Shown here in pieces: positions 1 through 5,345 of a stretch of 6,825 nucleotides of DNA. Position 1 is the first letter of the stretch. The number at the start of each line of letters is the position of its first letter. A program made the position numbers and the translations under genes. The notes under the pieces were generated by a model that did no database searches, was not told the origin of the DNA, and was given only the letters and a program-made list of their open reading frames with translations. The DNA comes from Firmicutes bacterium UBA1535 (lineage in GTDB: Bacteria > Bacillota > Clostridia > Tissierellales > Sedimentibacteraceae): positions 1-6,825 of the forward strand of contig DCPV01000143.1 of assembly GCA_002323775.1 (NCBI GenBank), read 5' to 3'.

Positions 1-563
1 CGCATACTCTTGACCATATTGTCTACTGTAATTCTTTTTAAATCAAATCTTTGGCATCTTGAAATAATAGTTGCAGGGATTTTTTGTGGCTCTGTCGTAG
101 CGAGTATGAACAAAAGATGAGCAGGTGGTTCTTCAAGTGTCTTTAGCAGGGCGTTAAATGCTCCTTTTGAAAGCATATGTACCTCGTCAATTATATATAC
201 CTTGTACTTGCTCTTTACAGGCAAAAACCTAAGTTTATCCCTTAAATCTCTTATATCCTCAACACTATTGTTAGATGCAGCATCCATCTCTATTACGTCA
301 ATATTTGAATCATCTAAAATGCTTTTGCAGGACTCACATTCATTACAAGGATTTCCGTCAGTATTATTGGTACAATTTACTGCACGTGCAAGTATTTTTG
401 CAGTTGAGGTTTTTCCTGTTCCTCTTATTCCGCAAAAAAGATAAGCATGAGCAATATTATTTGACAATATTTGATTTTTTAATGTATTAACAACATGCTC
501 CTGTCCTAAAAGCTCGTCAAAGGTCTTAGATCTATATTTTCGATACAAAGCTTGATGTGCCAT
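1..563 (-). CDS. dnaX: DNA polymerase III subunit gamma/tau, N-terminal part (runs off left edge)
   Basis: This is the AAA+ clamp-loader ATPase that loads the beta sliding clamp at the replication fork. The first 187 codons are present, and the C-terminal part, including any tau extension, lies beyond the left edge. The start reads MAHQALYRKYRSKTFDEL, the classic DnaX opening. Residues 45-53 form Walker A (GIRGTGKTS, Lys51). Cys64, Cys73, Cys76 and Cys79 form the zinc module typical of bacterial DnaX. Walker B is VYIIDEVHM (122-130, Asp126-Glu127), sensor 1 is ILATTEP (153-159), and the SRC motif with the arginine finger is at 168-170. The ATG at 561-563 is preceded by a GGGAGGG ribosome binding site at about 568-574. 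The gene lies downstream of rpmE and is separated from it by an intrinsic terminator. I see no strong promoter of its own in the short gap. Family assignment is certain; full length is unknown. Confidence 0.97.
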   Translation of the reverse strand, partial: MAHQALYRKYRSKTFDELLGQEHVVNTLKNQILSNNIAHAYLFCGIRGTGKTSTAKILARAVNCTNNTDGNPCNECESCKSILDDSNIDVIEMDAASNNSVEDIRDLRDKLRFLPVKSKYKVYIIDEVHMLSKGAFNALLKTLEEPPAHLLFILATTEPQKIPATIISRCQRFDLKRITVDNMVKSM

Positions 564-593
564 AATTCCCTCCCAAAAGCAAAGATTTATTTT

Positions 594-622
594 AAAAAAA
601 AGCCGACACAAACGTATCGGCT
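594..622 (-). terminator. Intrinsic terminator after rpmE
   Basis: On the minus strand a 9-bp stem (AGCCGATAC paired with GTGTCGGCT, one G-U pair, loop GTTT) is followed directly by a run of seven to eight U residues. It starts 31 nt past the rpmE stop codon. It ends only about 30 bp before the dnaX start codon, so it sits in the dnaX leader as well. Confidence 0.88.
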
Positions 623-653
623 ATTTACTTTTGAATTTAATTCAAGATGAATT

Positions 654-851
654 CTATATTCCGTATTTTTTCTTAAATCTATCCACACGTCCACCTTTGT
701 CGATAAACTTTTGTTTACCAGTAAAGAACGGATGACATTCTGAACATATTTCATCTTTTATTTCATCTACAACTGAGCCTGTTTCAAAAGTATTTCCGCA
801 CGCACATTTAACAACGGCTTTTTTATAATCTGGATGTATTCCTTGTTTCAT
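654..851 (-). CDS. rpmE: Ribosomal protein L31, zinc-binding (C+) type
   Basis: This is a 65-residue protein of the large ribosomal subunit, which bridges the central protuberance to the small subunit head. The opening MKQGIHPDY and the ending [12 protein letters not shown] are hallmarks of the family. Cys16, Cys18, Cys36 and Cys39 form the CxC...CxxC zinc site, so this is the zinc-loaded form rather than the cysteine-less YtiA/RpmE2 form that replaces it under zinc limitation. Length is normal. The ATG is preceded by an AGAGGTG ribosome binding site about 9 nt upstream. The gene follows rho in the same direction but has its own promoter and a long structured leader, and it ends at an intrinsic terminator. 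Rho and rpmE are commonly adjacent in Bacillota, which agrees with the identification. Confidence 0.97.
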   Translation of the reverse strand: MKQGIHPDYKKAVVKCACGNTFETGSVVDEIKDEICSECHPFFTGKQKFIDKGGRVDRFKKKYGI

Positions 852-1016
852 TTAAAATTCACCTCTTTCTAAAGTATAAACTAAATTAATATCAATCTCT
901 TACAATGCCTAAGTTTAACTCGCACATATACTTGCTAAGCAAGACATTAAGCATCATAAAGGCATCAAACATAGAAATTTTTAATTCTTTAATAGTGCAA
1001 ATTATTCTTTCGCACT
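852..1016 (-). promoter_or_regulatory. Structured 5' leader of rpmE, candidate L31 autoregulatory element
   Basis: About 165 nt separate the predicted transcription start (about 1016) from the rpmE ATG. The transcript would begin with a 5-bp hairpin (AGTGC at 1012-1016 with GCACT at 994-998). Further on, TGATGCCT (960-967) pairs with AGGCATTG (903-910) over 8 bp including two G-U pairs. This stem encloses a hairpin CTTGC-TTA-GCAAG (931-943), which can be lengthened by four more pairs past one bulged base. Leaders through which L31 controls its own synthesis are known in several bacterial groups, including Bacillota. I infer that this may be one but cannot confirm that it matches the described consensus. 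Confidence 0.5.
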
Positions 1017-1021
1017 CAAAA

Positions 1022-1050
1022 AGTATACCACAAGTAATCATTTAATACAA
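1022..1050 (-). promoter_or_regulatory. Sigma-A type promoter of rpmE
   Basis: On the minus strand there is a -35 TTGTAT (1045-1050), a 17-bp spacer and a -10 TATACT (1022-1027). The -10 is extended by TG one base upstream (TGGTATACT). The -35 matches the consensus at only three of six positions, but the extended -10 compensates. The predicted start is near 1016-1017, exactly where the first leader hairpin begins. Confidence 0.65.
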
Positions 1051-1070
1051 TATATTTTTTTAGATTTTGG

Positions 1071-1112
1071 AAATTTATTTTTTTAAATTTATTTTCGAAA
1101 ATTTATTTTTCA
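1071..1112. repeat. Three tandem copies of an AT-rich 14-bp unit
   Basis: The unit AAATTTATTTT plus three variable bases occurs at 1071, 1085 and 1099 with an exact 14-bp period. The first 11 bases are identical in all three copies. It lies between the rho stop codon and the rpmE promoter. No clear intrinsic terminator is seen after rho, so this AT-rich stretch is the only distinctive element in the rho 3' region. Confidence 0.7.
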
Positions 1113-1120
1113 AAAATTGT

Positions 1121-2785
1121 CTAGTAATAATTTTTATCACCATTTTTTTCAGTATTTTCATATTTCTTTTTTTCTAAATTAAATAGTGTTGCTGATTCCT
1201 TGATAAAATCATGGTTGGTCTTAGTTCTTAATAATCCGTCTAAAAGTCTTTCTGTAACATCAACTGTTTGGAAATTACCCAAAGCCTTTCTTATCTGCCA
1301 AATTGTCTGTAATTCTTCGCCAGTCAATAATAAGTCTTCTCTCCTTGTTCCTGATTTATTTATATCAAGTGCAGGGAATACACGTTTTTCAGATAATTTT
1401 CTGTCAAGGTGTATCTCCATATTGCCTGTACCCTTAAATTCCTCAAAAATTACATCATCCATTCTGCTTCCTGTTTCAACAAGGGCTGTAGCAAGTATAG
1501 TTAAGCTTCCGCCATTTTCTATATTTCTTGCAGCTCCGAAAAATCTCTTTGGACTGTGCAAAGCTCCGGGATCAAGTCCTCCCGAAAGTGTTCTGCCTGT
1601 TGGCGGGATGGTTAAGTTATATGCACGTGCAAGTCTTGTGATACTATCAAGCAATATAACGACATCCTTGCCATGCTCAACTAATCTTTTTGCCCTCTCT
1701 AAAACTATTTCAGCAACCTTTATATGATTTTTTGGAAGCTCATCAAATGTAGAGTATACTACATCAGCATTAACAGACCTCCTCATATCAGTAACTTCCT
1801 CTGGTCTTTCATCAATCAATAAAATTATTATATCCATCTCAGGATTGTTTTTTGAGATGCAATTAGCAATATTTTTCAAAATTGTTGTTTTTCCCGCCTT
1901 AGGTGGAGCAACTATCATTCCTCTTTGACCTTTTCCTATAGGGGCAACCAAATCTATAATTCTCATTGCAATATCACGGGGATTTGATTCTAATCTTATT
2001 CTTTGGTCAGGATAAATAGGAGTTAAGGAATCAAAATCTTTTCTATTTCGTGCTGAATCAGGGTTTAAGTCATTTACTTCATTTACATACAGCAAGGCTT
2101 TAAATTTTTCACCCGGCTTTGGGGCTCTTGTAATACCCTTAACTTTGTCACCTGTTCTTAGATGGAATCTTCTTATTTGAGAAGGGGAAATATAGACATC
2201 GTCTTCGCTTGTTAAATAATTGTTAGTTCTTAAAAAGCCGTAGCCATCTTGATGAGATTCTAATATACCCTGTACGTGTATTATCTCTCCTAAACTATCT
2301 GCTTCTTCTATATATTTTTCTAAAACTACTTTTTTCTCAGTCTTATCAGTTTCTTTTAATTTATCAGAATTAGCACTATCTTCAATTTTAACATCATCAG
2401 TATTATTGGAATTGCTTTCATCTGTTGCATCAGGCAAATTTTTCACTTCATTTTTATTTCTAATATTATATGTTTTCTTACTGATTTTTTCTTCTTTTTC
2501 TGCATCATAAATGACATTTTCTTCTTTTATTTTTTTTGTTTCAGTTAAATTATCTAAATTATTTTTTTTGATGCTTGATGTGTTTCTGAGCTTTTTTACC
2601 TTTTCTATTTTCTCTACTTCATCAGCTTTCTCAGCCTTTTCTAGCTTTCCGATTTTTTCTAATCTTAAAATTATAATATCAATAAGCTCTTTCTTGTTAT
2701 ATTTATAAGCATCACTAATTCCTTTGTCATGAGCTAACTGCTTCAATTCAGCAAGTTTCATATTTGACAAATCCGATATGTTCAA
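1121..2785 (-). CDS. rho: Transcription termination factor Rho with a long N-terminal insert
   Basis: Rho is the hexameric RNA-dependent ATPase and helicase that ends transcription at Rho-dependent terminators. The protein has 554 residues, against about 420-430 in E. coli or B. subtilis. The Rho N-terminal helical domain covers residues 1-43. An insert of about 115 residues (45-160), rich in Lys, Glu, Asp and Asn, follows. The RNA-binding cold-shock-like domain is at about 165-240 (GYGFLR at 181-186). The ATPase core has Walker [10 protein letters not shown] (293-301, Lys299), the LLIDERPEE segment with catalytic Glu326, and Walker B VVILLD (375-380). It also has the Q-loop region [16 protein letters not shown] and the arginine-finger segment SGTRRED (478-484, Arg481). 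The start is TTG at 2783-2785, because a GGAGG site lies 7 nt upstream; the first ATG (codon 9) lacks a correctly spaced site. A strong promoter and a ~150-nt leader precede it. Confidence 0.97.
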   Translation of the reverse strand: MNISDLSNMKLAELKQLAHDKGISDAYKYNKKELIDIIILRLEKIGKLEKAEKADEVEKIEKVKKLRNTSSIKKNNLDNLTETKKIKEENVIYDAEKEEKISKKTYNIRNKNEVKNLPDATDESNSNNTDDVKIEDSANSDKLKETDKTEKKVVLEKYIEEADSLGEIIHVQGILESHQDGYGFLRTNNYLTSEDDVYISPSQIRRFHLRTGDKVKGITRAPKPGEKFKALLYVNEVNDLNPDSARNRKDFDSLTPIYPDQRIRLESNPRDIAMRIIDLVAPIGKGQRGMIVAPPKAGKTTILKNIANCISKNNPEMDIIILLIDERPEEVTDMRRSVNADVVYSTFDELPKNHIKVAEIVLERAKRLVEHGKDVVILLDSITRLARAYNLTIPPTGRTLSGGLDPGALHSPKRFFGAARNIENGGSLTILATALVETGSRMDDVIFEEFKGTGNMEIHLDRKLSEKRVFPALDINKSGTRREDLLLTGEELQTIWQIRKALGNFQTVDVTERLLDGLLRTKTNHDFIKESATLFNLEKKKYENTEKNGDKNYY

Positions 2786-2939
2786 AAAAACACCTCCGTT
2801 TTAAATAAACCATATTTACAATCTATAAAAACAACTACATTCCTCTATCTAAATGTAAATTGCAATGCAATTTTTATTATAATAGCTTCATAGCTTTAAC
2901 CATTCTTGGAAAATTGGTAAGATAAGTAAATTGATAAGC
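2786..2939 (-). promoter_or_regulatory. Long 5' leader of rho with alternative hairpins
   Basis: About 154 nt lie between the predicted transcription start (about 2939) and the TTG start codon. A perfect 7-bp hairpin AAATTGC-ATT-GCAATTT lies at 2857-2873. Its 3' arm overlaps ATTTACA (2854-2860), which can pair instead with TGTAAAT (2814-2820) nearer the start codon, so the two structures exclude each other. Rho is known to regulate its own gene by termination within its leader in E. coli and B. subtilis. A similar role here is inferred. The second stem is A/T-rich and weak, and neither hairpin has a proper U tract. Confidence 0.4.
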
Positions 2940-2945
2940 ACACTT

Positions 2946-2974
2946 ATAATATCAAAGTATTTTAATTAAGTCAA
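2946..2974 (-). promoter_or_regulatory. Sigma-A type promoter of rho
   Basis: On the minus strand there is a -35 TTGACT (2969-2974, five of six consensus bases), a 17-bp spacer and a -10 TATTAT (2946-2951, five of six), with an extended TGA just before the -10. The predicted start is near 2939. This is the best consensus match in the window. Confidence 0.82.
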
Positions 2975-2998
2975 GAATAAATTTCGAAGAATTTCAGC

Positions 2999-3018
2999 AT
3001 GTAATTTGATGTAATTTA
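2999..3018. repeat. Ten-bp direct repeat between the rho and glpX promoters
   Basis: ATGTAATTTG is followed immediately by ATGTAATTTA, two copies differing only in the last base and one helical turn apart. It lies in the AT-rich stretch between the back-to-back rho and glpX promoters. No function can be assigned. The rest of the 347-bp intergenic region holds only the two promoters and leaders described separately. Confidence 0.5.
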
Positions 3019-3063
3019 AAAATATAAAATTCTACAAAATTTTTAAAAAGTATTATAACACTA

Positions 3064-3092
3064 TTCACAAAACAGCACATATATGTTATACT
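3064..3092 (+). promoter_or_regulatory. Sigma-A type promoter of glpX
   Basis: There is a -35 TTCACA (3064-3069, five of six), a 17-bp spacer and a -10 TATACT (3087-3092, five of six), with an extended TG at 3084-3085. The predicted start is near 3099, giving a short leader of about 34 nt with an AAGGAG ribosome binding site at 3119-3124. No catabolite-response (cre) or other recognised operator is evident here. Confidence 0.75.
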
Positions 3093-3132
3093 GTATGTAT
3101 CAAATATTATTATATTTTAAGGAGACTTTATA

Positions 3133-4104
3133 ATGGATAGAGAGTTAGCACTTAATATTGTCAGAGTGACAGAGGCGGCAGCACTTGGTTGTGCTAAATT
3201 TTTAGGAAGAGGCGACAAGGAAATAGCAGATCAAGCTGCAGTAGATGGCATGAGAAGTATGTTCCAAGTATTAGATGTTAGTGGAACTGTCGTTATAGGT
3301 GAGGGTGAAATGGATGAAGCACCTATGCTTTATATCGGTGAAAAAATAGGAAGATGCTGTGATGGAAATCCGGAGATAGATATAGCTGTTGACCCTTTAG
3401 ACGGAACTAATTTAGTAGCAAAAGGACTTCCGAATGCTATATCAGTAGTTGCAGTTGCACCAAAAGGATGCTTGCTTCACGCACCAGATATGTATATGGA
3501 AAAAATTGCTGCAGGTCCAAAGGGAGTTGGAGTTATTGATATAAATGCACCACTTCAAACTAATATCAGAAACCTAGCTAAATCACTTGGCAAGGATATA
3601 AGTGAGATAACAGTTGTTATGCTTGATAGACCAAGACATCAAGAGTATATAGATATTGTAAGGAGAGTGGGTGCGAGGGTAAAATTATATAACGATGGTG
3701 ACGTTGCAACAGCCATAGCTACTTGCTTCCAAGATTCAGGAATTGACTTAATGGTTGGAAAAGGCGGAGCACCAGAAGGAGTTATTGCGGCAGCGGCTAT
3801 CAAATGCTTAGGTGGAGAATTCCAAGGTATACTTGCACCTGAAAATGAAGAACAAAAACAAAGATGTCTTGATATGGGACTTGAAAAAGTTGACAAAGTT
3901 TTAACTATAGAAGACCTAGCAAAGGGCGATGACATTATTTTTGCAGCAACAGGAGTTTCTGACGGAGATCTTCTAAAAGGTGTCAGATATTACTCTAATA
4001 ACAGAGCAAAGACTTACTCTATGGTAACTCGTTCAAAATCAGGTACTATACGTTTTATAGATACAATACATACATTTGATAAAAAACCTAAATACGCATA
4101 TTAA
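3133..4104 (+). CDS. glpX: Class II fructose-1,6-bisphosphatase
   Basis: This cytoplasmic enzyme of gluconeogenesis hydrolyses fructose 1,6-bisphosphate to fructose 6-phosphate and phosphate, using a divalent metal (usually Mn2+). The protein has 323 residues, against about 320-336 for the family. It belongs to the Li+-sensitive phosphatase superfamily: the metal-binding motifs are GEGEMDEAP (56-64, Glu57, Asp61) and VDPLDGT (86-92, Asp87, Asp90). Other positions matching the known E. coli GlpX active site are Lys29 and Glu215 in the GGAPEG segment. The C-terminal YSMVTRSKSGTIRFIDTIH is also typical. The ATG is 8 nt after AAGGAG. It diverges from rho and has its own promoter. No terminator is seen between its stop and the hyd promoter, so read-through would reach the terminator in the hydE leader. 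In some bacteria such enzymes also act on sedoheptulose 1,7-bisphosphate, which cannot be judged here. Confidence 0.96.
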   Translation: MDRELALNIVRVTEAAALGCAKFLGRGDKEIADQAAVDGMRSMFQVLDVSGTVVIGEGEMDEAPMLYIGEKIGRCCDGNPEIDIAVDPLDGTNLVAKGLPNAISVVAVAPKGCLLHAPDMYMEKIAAGPKGVGVIDINAPLQTNIRNLAKSLGKDISEITVVMLDRPRHQEYIDIVRRVGARVKLYNDGDVATAIATCFQDSGIDLMVGKGGAPEGVIAAAAIKCLGGEFQGILAPENEEQKQRCLDMGLEKVDKVLTIEDLAKGDDIIFAATGVSDGDLLKGVRYYSNNRAKTYSMVTRSKSGTIRFIDTIHTFDKKPKYAY

Positions 4105-4116
4105 TTAAATTTATTA

Positions 4117-4145
4117 TTTACTATTATAAATTTTTATGTTAAAAT
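4117..4145 (+). promoter_or_regulatory. Promoter of the hydEGF operon
   Basis: There is a -35 TTTACT (4117-4122, four of six), a 17-bp spacer and a -10 TAAAAT (4140-4145, five of six), with an extended TG at 4137-4138. It begins only 13 bp after the glpX stop codon. The predicted start is near 4151-4152. The -10 box lies wholly inside the Rex-like inverted repeat. Confidence 0.68.
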
Positions 4146-4153
4146 ATAAACAT
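4136..4153 (+). promoter_or_regulatory. Rex-like operator over the hyd -10 box and start site
   Basis: ATGTTAAAATATAAACAT is an inverted repeat with arms ATGTT and AACAT, and one further complementary pair at its outer ends (T4135, A4154). Aligned to the Rex consensus TTGTTAA-N4-TTAACAA it matches 11 of the 14 specified bases; the mismatches are the two end bases and one inner base. Rex is the NADH/NAD+-sensing repressor of fermentation and hydrogenase genes in Bacillota and binds DNA when NADH is low. The placement over the -10 box is right for repression. The match is read from the sequence; binding by Rex is inference. Confidence 0.6.
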
Positions 4154-4312
4154 ATTCTGAATTTAGGGCAGAGCCTGCGATGAGGATGACTTTTAAATCT
4201 AAACTATCTGAAGTATTCAGTCTTTTCTGATGCCAAGATAATAGCTATATTGTACAGGTTTATACGTTATCCTTATACCTTTTTTCAGGTATAGGGATTT
4301 TTTTGTTACGAA
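4152..4312 (+). promoter_or_regulatory. Structured leader of hydE, candidate transcription attenuator
   Basis: About 160 nt of untranslated leader run from the predicted start to the hydE ribosome binding site. Possible helices include TTTAG (4162-4166) with CTAAA (4199-4203), a CTGAA-GTA-TTCAG hairpin (4209-4221), and CAAGATA with TATATTG near 4234-4252 (one mismatch). The 5' segment CTGAAT could compete for the same ATTCAG. Close to the end, AGG and TATA (4256-4258, 4261-4264) can pair with TATACCT (4274-4280), which is part of the 5' arm of the terminator. This gives a plausible antiterminator. I looked for TPP, FMN, cobalamin, SAM-I, lysine, glycine, purine, c-di-GMP, THF, NiCo and T-box signatures and recognised none. 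The ligand or signal is unknown. Confidence 0.5.
4271..4304 (+). terminator. Intrinsic terminator in the hydE leader
   Basis: CCTTATACCT (4271-4280) pairs with AGGTATAGGG (4287-4296) over 10 bp with one G-U pair and a TTTTTC loop. It is followed by A and then seven U residues (4298-4304). It lies upstream of hydE, starting 167 nt after the glpX stop and about 120 nt after the hyd promoter. It can therefore act both as the end of glpX transcription and as a conditional terminator before hydE. Confidence 0.85.
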
Positions 4313-4327
4313 TTGGAGGTTTTTTTA

Positions 4328-5287
4328 ATGGAATATACACTTAATAAAATTGTTGATTTGCTAAATCTTGAAGATTTTAGTGAAATCTACTCAAAGGCTG
4401 ATGAAATAAGAAAAGAAAATGTTGGAGACATAGTTCATATAAGAGCTATCTTAGAATTTTCAAATTATTGCGGACGAAAATGCAAATACTGCGGATTAAA
4501 TTGTACAAACAAGAGCATTAAAAGATATAGAATGTCTAGCGAAGAAATTATATCCACAGCATTTGAAGCTGCAATGAATGGATATAAAACGCTTGTGCTG
4601 CAATCTGGCGAAGATGCCTACTACACTCCCGAAATTTTAGGAGAAATAATTAAGAGCATCAAAAAATTTAATATAGACATAACCCTAAGCACAGGTGAAA
4701 TGGATTATGATAGCTATGCTCATCTAAAAGAATGTGGAGCTGATAGATATTTATTAAAGCACGAAACCGCAGATGAAGATTTGTATCAATATCTACACCC
4801 CTGCGGAACTCTTAAAGAAAGAGTACAGTGCTTAAAAAATATAAAAAAACTAGGATATGAAACAGGCGGAGGGTTTATGGTAGGACTTCCGAATCAGACA
4901 GCAGAAATACTTGCAAAGGATATACTTCTTTTAAAGGAAATCGGCTGCGAAATGGCAGGCATCGGAACATATATAACAAATCCAAATACAGAATTAAAGG
5001 ACTCTCCTAACGGAAGTACCGATATGACTAAAAGAGCTGTAGCACTAACACGTATCATTATGCCAAAAATCCATCTTCCTGCCACTACCTCTCTTGGAGT
5101 ACTAGATGCCAAGGAAAAAGAAGATGTTTTCTCATGTGGAGCTAATGTAATAATGCAAAAGGTTACTCCAAGTAAATATAAGGCCTTATATGAAATATAT
5201 CCATCAAAATTATCAGAGACAAATATAAAGCTTCAAAGAATAAAACTGGAAGATGAAATTAAAAGCTTAAATAGAATTCCTCTATAG
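4328..5287 (+). CDS. hydE: [FeFe]-hydrogenase maturase HydE, radical SAM enzyme
   Basis: HydE is a cytoplasmic radical S-adenosylmethionine enzyme of H-cluster assembly that acts on the Fe-CO/CN-cysteine product of HydG on the way to the diiron subsite. The protein has 319 residues. The 4Fe-4S motif CGRKCKYC provides Cys48, Cys52 and Cys55, preceded by the typical ILEFSNY strand. LQSGED (91-96) and GGGFMVGLPNQ (180-190) are further radical-SAM core landmarks. ATTSLGVLDAKEK and SCGANVIMQKVTPSKYK near the C terminus match the HydE/BioB family ending. The extra C-terminal cysteines that bind an auxiliary cluster in some HydE proteins are absent; that cluster is known to be dispensable. The ATG at 4328 is chosen because GGAGG (4315-4319) lies 8 nt upstream. 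An in-frame TTG at 4313 would overlap that site. PylB or biotin synthase are unlikely alternatives given the hydG and hydF neighbours. Confidence 0.94.
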   Translation: MEYTLNKIVDLLNLEDFSEIYSKADEIRKENVGDIVHIRAILEFSNYCGRKCKYCGLNCTNKSIKRYRMSSEEIISTAFEAAMNGYKTLVLQSGEDAYYTPEILGEIIKSIKKFNIDITLSTGEMDYDSYAHLKECGADRYLLKHETADEDLYQYLHPCGTLKERVQCLKNIKKLGYETGGGFMVGLPNQTAEILAKDILLLKEIGCEMAGIGTYITNPNTELKDSPNGSTDMTKRAVALTRIIMPKIHLPATTSLGVLDAKEKEDVFSCGANVIMQKVTPSKYKALYEIYPSKLSETNIKLQRIKLEDEIKSLNRIPL

Positions 5288-5322
5288 GAATTTGAAATTA
5301 AAAAGCTAAAATATAATTAAAG

Positions 5323-5333
5323 GTGCTAAGCAC
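5323..5333 (+). other. Small hairpin abutting the hydG ribosome binding site
   Basis: GTGC-TAA-GCAC forms a 4-bp stem with a 3-nt loop, ending one base before the AAGGAGG (5334-5340) of hydG. It lies in the 58-bp hydE-hydG gap, which has no obvious promoter or terminator. It could help set the hydG translation level or the stability of the downstream mRNA, but its small size makes chance quite possible. Confidence 0.3.
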
Positions 5334-5345
5334 AAGGAGGTCAGA

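Noticed and set aside
1091..1120. AT-only palindromes after the rho stop (such as ATTTTCGAAAAT) as an intrinsic terminator for rho
   Set aside because: The stems are very weak, lack a proper loop and are not followed by a clear U tract on the minus strand.
564..1120. tRNA, SRP RNA or another structural RNA gene near rpmE and dnaX, as occurs next to dnaX in some Bacillota
   Set aside because: No cloverleaf, CCA end or SRP Alu/GNAR tetraloop-like helix could be recognised in these gaps; the visible hairpins are explained by the rpmE leader and terminator.
1200..1727. A 175-codon plus-strand open frame opposite rho
   Set aside because: It lies wholly over the conserved Rho ATPase core, has no recognisable protein family and no ribosome binding site; it is a shadow of rho codon use. 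The other antisense frames over dnaX, glpX, hydE and hydG fail in the same way.
2857..2880. The perfect hairpin followed by TTATTAT, read as a plus-strand terminator
   Set aside because: No plus-strand gene lies upstream for it to terminate, the stem is A/T-rich, and the T tract is interrupted. It is better explained as part of the rho leader on the minus strand.
4180..4230. A 16-codon open frame (ATG at 4180, TGA ending at 4230) in the hydE leader, a possible leader peptide for attenuation
   Set aside because: There is no well-spaced ribosome binding site; the nearest purine run (AGGG) is too far upstream. The peptide shows no run of a regulatory amino acid, and the frame overlaps the candidate RNA helices.
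4152..4270. A known riboswitch (TPP, FMN, cobalamin, SAM-I, lysine, T-box) in the hydE leader
   Set aside because: None of the invariant core sequences of these classes could be found by eye. The few short resemblances, such as a GATGA stretch, are too short to count. A formal covariance search was not possible.
4313..4327. An upstream in-frame TTG start for hydE that would add five residues
   Set aside because: It overlaps the GGAGG site at 4315-4319, which is ideally placed for the ATG at 4328, and it has no ribosome binding site of its own.
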